Shown here: one piece after another, positions 33,150 through 40,669 of the stretch | How the letters are laid out: each line of letters starts with the position of its first letter | Position numbering within the stretch: the stretch's first letter is position 1 | DNA from: Halolamina sp. CBA1230 | GTDB taxonomy: Archaea; Halobacteriota; Halobacteria; Halobacteriales; Haloferacaceae | Direction: 5' to 3' | NCBI RefSeq assembly: GCF_002025255.2 | Contig: NZ_CP054587.1 | Span: forward strand, 2,604,001 to 2,668,000 | Length of the DNA: 64,000 bases | Program-made: the position numbers and the translations under genes | Notes under the pieces: generated by a model | The model's database searches: none | Seen by the model: only the letters and a program-made list of their open reading frames with translations | What the model was told of the DNA's origin: nothing

Positions 33150-34282
33150 CACGTCCCACCCCGTCCGAGGCGTTTACCCTCCGAGAAGACCAGCAGGTCC
33201 GCGGGGTCCCAGGAGACGACGACGGGGTCGCCGACTTCGAGGTCCGTGTCGTCGCCGACGCTCTGCTCGAAGAACACGCTCGTCTCCCCGATCTCGACGT
33301 AGAACCGGACCGACGAGCCGCGGTAGAGGACGTCCGTGATGCTGCCCTCGAGTGCGCTCGTGACGTCCTCGGGCGCGGCGGCTTCGACCGACTGACCGCC
33401 GTCGGCGGCGAGTCGGGAGACGTCGAACTCCTCGGGGCGGAACGAGATGGTGAGCGGGTCGCCCGGCGAGACGTCGCCGTTCGGCGTCGGCACCTCGATC
33501 TCCTCGTCGAACTCGGTGGCGGCGACGATCCCCCCGTCGATCTCCTCCTCGACGGTCGCGTCCACGAGGTTGGTGTCGCCGAGGAACTCCTCGACGAACA
33601 GGCTCACGGGGTCGTCGTAGATCTCGCGGGGCTCGCCGACCTGCTCGATCTCGCCGTCGTTCATGATGGCGATGCTGTCCGCGAGCGTGAACGCCTCGTT
33701 CTGGTCGTGCGTGACGTGGACGAACGTCGTCTCGACGCCGTCGTGGATGTTCCGTAGCTCGAGCTGCATCTGCTCGCGGAGCCGCTTGTCGAGGTTCGAC
33801 AGCGGCTCGTCGAGCAGGAGGACGTCCGGTTCGATCGCCAGCGAGCGCGCGAGCGCGACGCGCTGTTTCTGGCCGCCGGAGAGGTCGCCGGGGTCGGCGT
33901 CCTCGAACTCGCTCATCTCGACGACTTCGAGGACGTCGCGGGCGCGCTCGACGCGCTCGTCCTCGCTGACGCCGTCCATCTTCAGGCCGAACGCGACGTT
34001 CTCCAGGACGTTCTTCTGCGGGAACAGCGCCCACGACTGGAACACCATCGACGTGTCCCGTTCGTACGCCGGCTGGTCGGTGACGCGATCGTCGCCGATG
34101 TGAACGTCGCCGGAGGTCGGCGTCTCGAGACCGCCGAGCATCCGGAGGGTCGTGGACTTCCCACAGCCCGACGGGCCGAGCAGGCAGAGCAGCTCCCCGT
34201 CGTCGACGTCGAGCTCGAGGTCGTCCACTGCGGTCAGATCGCCGTACTCCTTGGTCAGATCCGCGAGGGTTACAGAGGCCAT
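33149..34282 (-). CDS. ABC transporter ATP-binding protein, PotA-type with TOBE domain
   Basis: A 377-residue ATPase that powers the importer. Walker A GPSGCGKST is at 36-44, the Q-loop in MVFQSWALFP, the signature LSGGQKQR at 134-141, Walker B LLLDEP at 155-160 and the switch histidine in HVTHDQNEA. A C-terminal TOBE/OB region (about 275-370) probably regulates transport by binding substrate or another ligand. The gene lies 4 bp after the binding-protein stop. PotA-type ATPases accompany spermidine/putrescine, iron(III) and thiamine importers, so the exact substrate is open. Confidence 0.93.
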   Translation of the reverse strand: MASVTLADLTKEYGDLTAVDDLELDVDDGELLCLLGPSGCGKSTTLRMLGGLETPTSGDVHIGDDRVTDQPAYERDTSMVFQSWALFPQKNVLENVAFGLKMDGVSEDERVERARDVLEVVEMSEFEDADPGDLSGGQKQRVALARSLAIEPDVLLLDEPLSNLDKRLREQMQLELRNIHDGVETTFVHVTHDQNEAFTLADSIAIMNDGEIEQVGEPREIYDDPVSLFVEEFLGDTNLVDATVEEEIDGGIVAATEFDEEIEVPTPNGDVSPGDPLTISFRPEEFDVSRLAADGGQSVEAAAPEDVTSALEGSITDVLYRGSSVRFYVEIGETSVFFEQSVGDDTDLEVGDPVVVSWDPADLLVFSEGKRLGRGGT

Positions 34283-34286
34283 CGCC

Positions 34287-35411
34287 TTACTGGGTCTTCA
34301 TCCGTTTGAACTTGGTCGAGAACTTCTCCGAGTAGGGGGCGACCTTGTCCCACTGCGGGATCGACCACTGTTCGGCTTCCTCGGCGTCGGTCGGGAGGTA
34401 CTGGGCGAGGTCGTCCGGGTACGACATGTCGGCGTTCGTGAAGAACAGCGGGTGGTCCTCGGCCCACTTGCTCTGGACCTCGGCGTCGAGGAGCATGTTG
34501 ATGAACTCCTCGCCGAGCTGGCGCTTGTCCGTGCCGCGGACGACCGCCCAGTTGTTCATCCAGCCCGCGTTGGCGTCGGGCATCGAGAACTCGACGTTCT
34601 CGTGGCTGTCCATGTCGTAGTACACCTGGTCGAAGTACCACTGGGCGGCGTCGATGGTGCCGTTCCGGAACTGCTCCCAGATGTCGGTCCCGGAGGTCGC
34701 CCAGCCCTGGATGGGCCAGCTCTCGAGCGTGTTCAGGAGCTCCTCGTGGTACTGTTCCTGGTACAGTTCGCGCGCGCCGGGCGCGGCGTCCGTGCCGACG
34801 CCGGCGCCGAGCAGCGGGTAGATCCAGAACCCGGAGTCGACGCCGACGCCGCGGGACTGCTGGACGGTGGAGCTGGTGAAGTCGCTCCACGTCTCCACGG
34901 GCTCCTCGAGCTCCGTGTTGTAGAGGATGCTGAGCGGCGCGCCGTCGACGGGGGCGCCGTGGGAGTGGGGTCGGATGTCCTTGTAGTGCTGGATGACGTT
35001 GTCGATGTTCGGGATGTTCTCCTCGTACCGGAGCTCCTCGAACAGCCCCTGTGTTCGGCCGTTGTAGTAGATGGGCTCACACGCGACGGTCACGTCGAAC
35101 GGTGGGTCGTCGGGGGGCGCGGACTTGATCTTCGCGAGCAGCGAGTTCCACCCGGAGACCAGCTCGAGTTCGGCGTCGAACCGCGACTCGAAGATCGGCC
35201 GGATGGCTTTCTCGAAGCGCTCGATGTAGTTGCCGCTCCAGACCGGGACCCGGAGCGTCGGCGGTCCGCCGGTTCCACCGAGCACTCCCCCACAGCCGGC
35301 GAGCGCGGTGGCGCCCGCAGTGCCGGCCGCGCCGAGGAACGCCCGGCGGGTCGCAGAGCTGTGTCCAGTGTCTCGCGTCGCCTTCGCATCGTCCAGGCTA
35401 TCGCCTGACAT
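34287..35411 (-). CDS. Tat-exported lipoprotein, PotD-like extracellular solute-binding protein
   Basis: A 374-residue binding protein. The Tat motif TRRAFLG is at 21-27 and the lipobox LAGC ends at C40, so it should be anchored outside the membrane. The mature part (TLRVPVWSGNYIERFEKAIRPIFE) fits bacterial extracellular solute-binding family 1/PotD. It is the first gene of the importer operon (binding protein, ATPase, two permeases). ATG 35411 is chosen because MSGDS leads directly into the Tat signal, although GTG/ATG codons lie just upstream. A TATA-like GTTTTATG lies about 25-32 bp upstream. Confidence 0.9.
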   Translation of the reverse strand: MSGDSLDDAKATRDTGHSSATRRAFLGAAGTAGATALAGCGGVLGGTGGPPTLRVPVWSGNYIERFEKAIRPIFESRFDAELELVSGWNSLLAKIKSAPPDDPPFDVTVACEPIYYNGRTQGLFEELRYEENIPNIDNVIQHYKDIRPHSHGAPVDGAPLSILYNTELEEPVETWSDFTSSTVQQSRGVGVDSGFWIYPLLGAGVGTDAAPGARELYQEQYHEELLNTLESWPIQGWATSGTDIWEQFRNGTIDAAQWYFDQVYYDMDSHENVEFSMPDANAGWMNNWAVVRGTDKRQLGEEFINMLLDAEVQSKWAEDHPLFFTNADMSYPDDLAQYLPTDAEEAEQWSIPQWDKVAPYSEKFSTKFKRMKTQ

Positions 35412-35715
35412 ACCCGGCGCCAAACAGGGTGTGACATAAAACAGTGATGGCCTAGGGAAACATTATGAGAGTCCACAACAAGGAATTTCGAAGGTTCGTA
35501 CTGACGCGATCGCGTGACGCCAACGGTGGTGTAACGAGGCAGCAGGGGCGCGACGCCGGCGAGACCGGCCTGCCGTTCCCCAAGGAGGGTGAACGCCGAT
35601 CGTCGTCGCCCGCGTTCGAACGACCTCGGGGGACCTCCCATCGGCCCGGACACCCGCCCCTCGCCCTCTCTCGCGAACCCACTCCCTTATGGGGGACCGG
35701 CCCATGTAACCTCCA
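35412..35715. other. Divergent promoter region between importer operon and helicase gene
   Basis: No gene is supported in these 304 bp. A TATA-like GTTTTATG at about 35435-35442 (minus strand) serves the importer operon. CCTTATGGGG at 35685-35694 lies 22-31 bp before the helicase ATG. The middle contains no clear repeat or hairpin of the type seen elsewhere in the window. Confidence 0.5.
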
Positions 35716-37587
35716 ATGACCGACACGGACGCTCGCGTCACCCGCCTGTTCGGTGGGCCGGGGAGCGGGAAGACGACCGCCCTCCTCGACCGCGTCGAGG
35801 AACTGCTCGAGGACGACGGTGTCACCGTCAGGGACGTGCTCGTGGTCTCCTACACGCGCGCAGCCGCCGCCGAGATCCGCGAACGCCTCGCCGAGCGCCT
35901 CGACACGACGCCCCGAGCGCTGCAGGGGAACGTCTGTACGATGCACGCGAAGGCGTACGAACTGCTCGACCTCTCGCGGGGCGACGTGGTCGGCGAGAGC
36001 GACAAGGAGGAGTTCTGCGAGGATTTCGGCGTCGAGTACGAGGACGAGAAATCCGGCGCCGGCCGTCGGACCGCACGATCGACGACACTGGGCAACAAGG
36101 TGATCGCCACCTCGCAGTGGCTCCAGCGAACCGACCGCGAGGTCGCCGACTGGTACGACGTGCCGTTCAAGTGGGACGTCGAGGAGGTCCGCCTCCCGCC
36201 GGAGATCGACCCCAACGCCCAGGAGGGGAACAAGTACACGCCGACGTGGCCCTCCGACGACGACCGGCTCGACGTGCCCGAGGCGATCCGCGGCTGGCGC
36301 AGCTACAAGGGCGAGCACGACGTTATCGGCTTCGCCGACATGCTCGAACGCGTCGCCCAGCGCTCGCTCCAGCCCGACGTCGACTACCTGATCATCGACG
36401 AGTTCCAGGACATCACCACCCTCCAGTCGAAAGTGTACGAGGAGTGGAAACCCCACCTGGAGAAGGCGCTGATCGCCGGCGACGACGATCAGGTGGTGTA
36501 CGCCTGGCAGGGCGCCGACCCCGACCTGCTGCTCGACGAGGCGGTCGACGAGGACGTCGTCCTCCCGAACTCCTACCGGCTCCCCTCACGCGTGCTCAAC
36601 GTCGTGAACAAGGAGATCCGCCACATCGACAAACGCCAGGAGAAGGATCTCCGGCCGCGGAAGGAGGGCGGCACCGTCGAGGCCGCCGAGTCGCCGTCGA
36701 TGCTCGAACTCGTCCGGAACGTCCGGCACACGATCGAGCGGGAGAACTCCCGCGAGGACGGCGACGGGAGCGTGATGCTGCTGTTCCGGGCGCGCTACCA
36801 GATGTTCGACTTCGTCGACGAGTTCATCGACGAGGGGATGCCCTTCTCCTCGCTGACGGACCAGCGGCTCTGGACCGACCGACTGACAGACTACGTGCGG
36901 GCGATCGAGTCCGTCGACGCTGGCGAGCGCCTCACCGCGCTCCAGGCCCGGCGGCTGGCGGACATCCTCCAGGAGTCGGCGTTCGGCAGCGGCGAGCGCG
37001 ACGACCTGTACGACCTGATCGACGAGGTGGAGGAGCGGGCCGCCGAGGACGACCTCGCGTCGATCCCGGTCGCGCCCGACGCCGTCGAGGACGCGGTGCC
37101 GTTCATGCCCGGCCCCCGAAGCGCCGCGGACATGGCTCGGAAGATCACCTCGTTCCAGCGCAAGTCGATGAAGGCGTACTTCGAGGGCGACTACGCGGGG
37201 ATGGACCCCGACCGCGTCCGCGTCGGCACCATCCACTCCGCGAAGGGTCGCGAGGCCGACCACGTGTTCGTCGCGACCGACCTGACCGAGAAGGTGGTCG
37301 AGCAGATGGCGGCCCAGGCCGACCAGGAGGGGATCGACCTGCCGGGTGACGAGGAGTTCACCAAGACGACCGACCCCGTGCCGCTGCTGACGGACAACGA
37401 GCGCCGCGTGTTCTACGTCGGGATGTCCCGCGCCCGCGAGCGCCTCGTGCTGATGGAGAACCTCGTCACCGGCGCGCCGACGCTGCCGATCAGCGTCGTG
37501 CTGTTCAACGAACTCCGGGAGGAGCCCCCCGCGGAGCTGATCGACGAGGTGCAGGAGTCGCTGGAGGCGCCCGAACCGGAGCCGTGA
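35716..37587 (+). CDS. UvrD/Rep-like superfamily 1 DNA helicase
   Basis: A 623-residue SF1A helicase that would translocate 3' to 5' on single-stranded DNA in repair or replication. Motif I GGPGSGKTT is at 13-21, motif Ia in VVSYTRAAAAEI, motif II LIIDEFQD at about 225-232, motif III in GDDDQVVYAWQGA (255-267), motif IV in NSYRLP, motif V in VGTIHSAKGREADHVF and motif VI in YVGMSRARERLVL. It is shorter than bacterial UvrD (about 720), as in archaeal forms. The stop overlaps the next gene by four bases, so the two are translationally coupled. Confidence 0.93.
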   Translation: MTDTDARVTRLFGGPGSGKTTALLDRVEELLEDDGVTVRDVLVVSYTRAAAAEIRERLAERLDTTPRALQGNVCTMHAKAYELLDLSRGDVVGESDKEEFCEDFGVEYEDEKSGAGRRTARSTTLGNKVIATSQWLQRTDREVADWYDVPFKWDVEEVRLPPEIDPNAQEGNKYTPTWPSDDDRLDVPEAIRGWRSYKGEHDVIGFADMLERVAQRSLQPDVDYLIIDEFQDITTLQSKVYEEWKPHLEKALIAGDDDQVVYAWQGADPDLLLDEAVDEDVVLPNSYRLPSRVLNVVNKEIRHIDKRQEKDLRPRKEGGTVEAAESPSMLELVRNVRHTIERENSREDGDGSVMLLFRARYQMFDFVDEFIDEGMPFSSLTDQRLWTDRLTDYVRAIESVDAGERLTALQARRLADILQESAFGSGERDDLYDLIDEVEERAAEDDLASIPVAPDAVEDAVPFMPGPRSAADMARKITSFQRKSMKAYFEGDYAGMDPDRVRVGTIHSAKGREADHVFVATDLTEKVVEQMAAQADQEGIDLPGDEEFTKTTDPVPLLTDNERRVFYVGMSRARERLVLMENLVTGAPTLPISVVLFNELREEPPAELIDEVQESLEAPEPEP

Positions 37588-38798
37588 GTCCGGCGCTCGC
37601 GCCCGGGGCGCCCGAACTCGCTCCGGACTACCCCACCGCCCCCGGGACCGACCTCTCGCCGATCGTCGACGCCGTCGCTGAGCGCGACGCCGCGGGGTTC
37701 GTCGCCGTCGGCGACCGCTTCGACGGCGACCTGCGGTACCTCTCACGGTTCGGCGGCCCCGACCGCGCGTACGCCGTCGTCGTCACGCCCGACAGCGCCG
37801 TCCTCACCGCGCCCGCGCTGTTCGACGAGCAGGCCGAACGCGAGTTCGTCGACGGCGCACCGGACGACGGCGTCGCTCGCGAGGTCCGAACCGGGAATCA
37901 GGGCGACCCCGCGGGCGTCCGCGCGGCCGCGGCGCTTGACGACCTCCGCGAGGGAGAGACCGTACTCACGCCCGCGAGCATCCCCCACGACGCCGCGCTC
38001 TACCTCGAAGACGCCGGCTACAAGCCCGAATCAACGACGGTCGTCGCCGACGCCCGCGAACGGAAAACCGAGGCCGAACTCGCCTGTCTGCGCCGGGTGC
38101 AGGCGGTCACTTGCCGCGGGATGGCTCGCGCCGAGGCAGTGCTCGCGAGCGCGGAACCGGACGGCGACGACCTACTGTTCGAGGGTGAGCCGCTCACCAC
38201 CGAGCGCCTGCGCCGCGAGGTCGACGCGGAGCTGGCCCGCCACGGCGTCCGGAGCGCCGGGAACACCGTTATCGGCGCTGGCCCAACCGCGGCGGACCTC
38301 CACTACACCGGGATCGACCACGTCGCGCCCGGGGAGACGGTGCTGCTCGACGTCTCCCCACGCGGCCCCCACGGCTACTACGGCGACCTCACGCGGACGT
38401 TCGCCGTCGACAGCGACGGCGGCTGGGAACGCCGCGCGTTCGTCGCGGTCGAGCAGGCCCACGAGACCGCGCTTGAGCACGTCGAAGCGGGCGTCACCGC
38501 CGGGACGGTCCACGAGGAGGCCGCCGCCGAACTCACCGCTCACGGGTTCCGGATCGACTCCGCGGAAGTCGGCTTCACGCACGGTGTGGGCCACGGCGTC
38601 GGCGTGAGCCTCCACGAGGGTCCGTCGCTGCGTGCCGACACGCCGCTCGAAGTAGGCAACGTGGTCACGATCGAACCCGGCGTCTACGACCCCGATATCG
38701 GCGGCGTCCGTATCGAGGATCTCGTCGCCGTCACCGAGAACGGTGCCGAACGGCTGGCGACCTACCCGGTTCGGTTCACGCCGGCGGCGCCCGAGTAA
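37584..38798 (+). CDS. M24-family metallopeptidase (Xaa-Pro aminopeptidase/dipeptidase-like)
   Basis: A 404-residue 'pita-bread' peptidase with a creatinase-like N-terminal domain (about 1-160). All five metal ligands are visible: D256 (LLDVSP), D268 (GDLTRTF), H337 (GHGVGVSLHE), E364 (TIEPGVY) and E378 (RIEDLV). It should cleave Xaa-Pro bonds or a related amide in the cytosol. The GTG start at 37584 overlaps the helicase stop (GTGA). A distant homologue lacking these ligands is encoded at 59910-61013. Confidence 0.92.
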   Translation: MSPALAPGAPELAPDYPTAPGTDLSPIVDAVAERDAAGFVAVGDRFDGDLRYLSRFGGPDRAYAVVVTPDSAVLTAPALFDEQAEREFVDGAPDDGVAREVRTGNQGDPAGVRAAAALDDLREGETVLTPASIPHDAALYLEDAGYKPESTTVVADARERKTEAELACLRRVQAVTCRGMARAEAVLASAEPDGDDLLFEGEPLTTERLRREVDAELARHGVRSAGNTVIGAGPTAADLHYTGIDHVAPGETVLLDVSPRGPHGYYGDLTRTFAVDSDGGWERRAFVAVEQAHETALEHVEAGVTAGTVHEEAAAELTAHGFRIDSAEVGFTHGVGHGVGVSLHEGPSLRADTPLEVGNVVTIEPGVYDPDIGGVRIEDLVAVTENGAERLATYPVRFTPAAPE

Positions 38799-38833
38799 CG
38801 CGCCCCGACTTTTTGGCGGAGAGCGGGACCAGC

Positions 38834-38917
38834 CAGACCGTGGTCTGAACGGGACCGTAGGGCGGCCGAGGCGGGAGTACGGCGCACCCCCTGCGGCGTC
38901 GTCGGACGACGTCCGAC
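38834..38917. other. Palindromes in the intergenic gap after the M24 peptidase gene
   Basis: The 217-bp gap 38799-39015 between convergent genes holds CAGACC-GT-GGTCTG (38834-38847) and GTCGGAC-GAC-GTCCGAC (38901-38917). The second has the perfect-arm, three-base-loop design seen elsewhere in the window. Short open frames cross the region, but none is convincing. Confidence 0.45.
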
Positions 38918-39015
38918 TGCCAGCCCCTCGTCAGCGTCGACCGCGCGCGCCGTCTGTTCGCCACGGTCGGCAGCGGCGGCTCTCTCGTCGTGATAGCGGC
39001 GGCTCCCTCGCCGAC

Positions 39016-39261
39016 TCACTCCTCCTCGTCCTCGGGATCCTCGACGACGCCCTCGACCGCCCGCTCGGCGGCCATCCCCGGCAGGTCGCCGGGCGTGGTC
39101 AGGTACTTGGGGAGCAGCACCATCAGCGCCGCGACCGCGAGGAACGCGCCGCCCACGACGGTCTCACCCCCGAGCAGTCGCTCGACCGCGTAGATCCCCA
39201 GCGGGATCGCGAACACGAGGCTGCCCGCGATACCCACGGTCTCCAGCAGTCCCAGTCGCAT
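39016..39261 (-). CDS. Small haloarchaeal membrane protein with two helices
   Basis: An 81-residue protein with two hydrophobic segments (about residues 6-27 and 34-52), then a GDLPGMAAERAVEGV helix and an acidic tail (EDPEDEEE). It looks like one of the small DUF75xx-type haloarchaeal membrane proteins, but I cannot assign the family. ATG 39261 is chosen because the frame upstream has no membrane character. It diverges from riboflavin synthase with about 90 bp between starts. Confidence 0.65.
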   Translation of the reverse strand: MRLGLLETVGIAGSLVFAIPLGIYAVERLLGGETVVGGAFLAVAALMVLLPKYLTTPGDLPGMAAERAVEGVVEDPEDEEE

Positions 39262-39352
39262 CGCTCCCGCGTAGGCGGTCGGCGGGCAAAACCCTCCCGC
39301 CACAGAACTGAGAGTGGAAACGCTCTTGAGACGCGACCGCGGAGATCCGGGC

Positions 39353-39949
39353 GTGTTCACCGGCATCGTCGAGCGGACGGGCGAGATCACCGACGTGACC
39401 GAGACCGAGGACGGGCGCCGTCTCACGGTCGCGGCGTCGGGGCTGGACGACCTCCACCACGGGCAGTCGATCAGCGTCAGCGGCGTCTGTCTCACCGTCG
39501 AGGCGTTCGACCAGGGGGATGGCTGGTTCGAAGTGTTCCTCGCGAGCGAGACGGTCGAGAAGACGTATCTCGGCGCGGTCGGCGTCGGCGACTCGGTCAA
39601 CGTCGAGCGCGCGCTCCCGGCGGACGGCCGCTTCGACGGCCACGTCGTGCAGGGCCACGTCGACACCACCGCGACGGTCGAAGCGATCGAGCGGGTGGGC
39701 GAGGACTGGCGCTACACGTTCTCGCTGCCCGAGGCTGTCAGCCAGTACGTCGTCTCGAAGGGGGCGATCACGGTCGACGGGATCAGTCTCACCGTCGCCG
39801 AACGAGACGAGAGCTCCTTCGAGGTGGCGATCATCCCCGCGACCCGGGAGATCACGACGCTGTCGGAGAAAGCGGAGGGCGATCCGGTCCACCTGGAGGT
39901 CGACGTGGTGGCGAAGTACGTCGAACGGATGACGCAGGGCTACCAGTGA
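39353..39949 (+). CDS. ribE: Riboflavin synthase alpha subunit (bacterial type)
   Basis: Riboflavin synthase dismutates two 6,7-dimethyl-8-ribityllumazine to riboflavin. The 198-residue protein has two tandem lumazine-binding barrels: residues 1-87 (FTGIVERTGEI, SISVSGVCLTVEAF) and about 97-185 (HVVQGHVDTTATV, ITVDGISLTVAE). This is the bacterial-type enzyme that haloarchaea use, unlike the unrelated archaeal RibC. The GTG at 39353 gives the canonical (M)FTGIV start; earlier starts add a non-homologous leader. No other riboflavin gene is adjacent. Confidence 0.95.
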   Translation: MFTGIVERTGEITDVTETEDGRRLTVAASGLDDLHHGQSISVSGVCLTVEAFDQGDGWFEVFLASETVEKTYLGAVGVGDSVNVERALPADGRFDGHVVQGHVDTTATVEAIERVGEDWRYTFSLPEAVSQYVVSKGAITVDGISLTVAERDESSFEVAIIPATREITTLSEKAEGDPVHLEVDVVAKYVERMTQGYQ

Positions 39950-39956
39950 GGCTCGC

Positions 39957-40241
39957 TCAGTCGGCCTGGCCGGAACAGGCTTCGGCGCCGCCGTCGGCCT
40001 GCACCGGCTCGGGCGGGTTCAGCTGGTAGAGGTTCTGGCGCGCGTCGGCGAAGTAGACGTCCTCGTCCACGACGCCGATCCCTTCGAGGCGTTCGAGCGC
40101 GTACCGGACCGTCCGTGCGGAGAGCATCGACTCCTCGACGATCCCTTTCTGCGTCAGCGGACCGTCGTACTCGAGTACTTTGAACACGAGCTTGGCGCTT
40201 GGTGGGAGGTCGTCGAGAACCTCCTCGTCTGTGTCGGTCAT
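39957..40241 (-). CDS. MarR/TrmB-like winged helix transcriptional regulator
   Basis: A 94-residue protein that is almost only a winged helix: LPPSAKLVFKVLEYDGPLTQKGIVEESMLSARTVRYALERLEGIGVVDEDVYFADARQNLY. The recognition helix is SARTVRYALERL. A short cysteine-containing tail follows. Such single-domain regulators are common in haloarchaea; the target is unknown. ATG 40241 is fixed by MTDTDEEVL. It converges on ribE (7 bp gap between stops) and diverges from the EMC6-like gene. Confidence 0.82.
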   Translation of the reverse strand: MTDTDEEVLDDLPPSAKLVFKVLEYDGPLTQKGIVEESMLSARTVRYALERLEGIGVVDEDVYFADARQNLYQLNPPEPVQADGGAEACSGQAD

Positions 40242-40354
40242 CGTTTCGGATCGAAACCGCGCATGGCCATAAATCTTCGTGGACTGGTGACGCGGACCAG
40301 CGTCGCTTGGGTGCAAGCGAACCCCTTTTGTCGGCGCGTCACGGAGTCGTTCCC

Positions 40355-40669
40355 ATGGCTACGGAGAGTTCTCGCGGGCTTTCGGACCACGTCCGCGGGG
40401 TGACCGTCACGACCCTCGCCTGTCTGTCCGGCGTGGCCGCGACCGTCGTGAGCGCGATGGTGTTGGGGACCGATCCCGCCTCGATCGGGCTGACCACCCA
40501 GCTGGCGGTCGTCGCGGCGTTCGTGATCGTCCAGCAGCCGATCCTCTACGCGATCGGCGTCGACGTCGGCGACTTCGGGATCAAGGACAACCTCTACGTC
40601 GGGTTCATGACGTTCGCGCTCTGGTTCCTGAGCTACACCGTCGTGCTCTCGACCGGAGTGAGCTTCTGA
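40355..40669 (+). CDS. EMC6-like small membrane protein
   Basis: A 104-residue protein with three membrane helices (about 19-39, 46-66 and 82-101) and a conserved-looking DVGDFGIKDNLYVGFMTFALWF segment between helices 2 and 3. I recognise it as the haloarchaeal EMC6-like family (Rab5-interacting/EMC6 fold). In eukaryotes EMC6 works with EMC3 in membrane protein insertion. Its stop overlaps the ABCE1 start by one base (TGATG), so the two are translationally coupled. An EMC3-like gene lies at 2409-3311. Confidence 0.75.
   Translation: MATESSRGLSDHVRGVTVTTLACLSGVAATVVSAMVLGTDPASIGLTTQLAVVAAFVIVQQPILYAIGVDVGDFGIKDNLYVGFMTFALWFLSYTVVLSTGVSF

Noticed and set aside
38776-39019. Short minus-strand open frames in the gap 38799-39015
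   Set aside because: They are arginine/proline-rich, overlap the end of the M24 gene and pass through palindromes; nothing supports translation.
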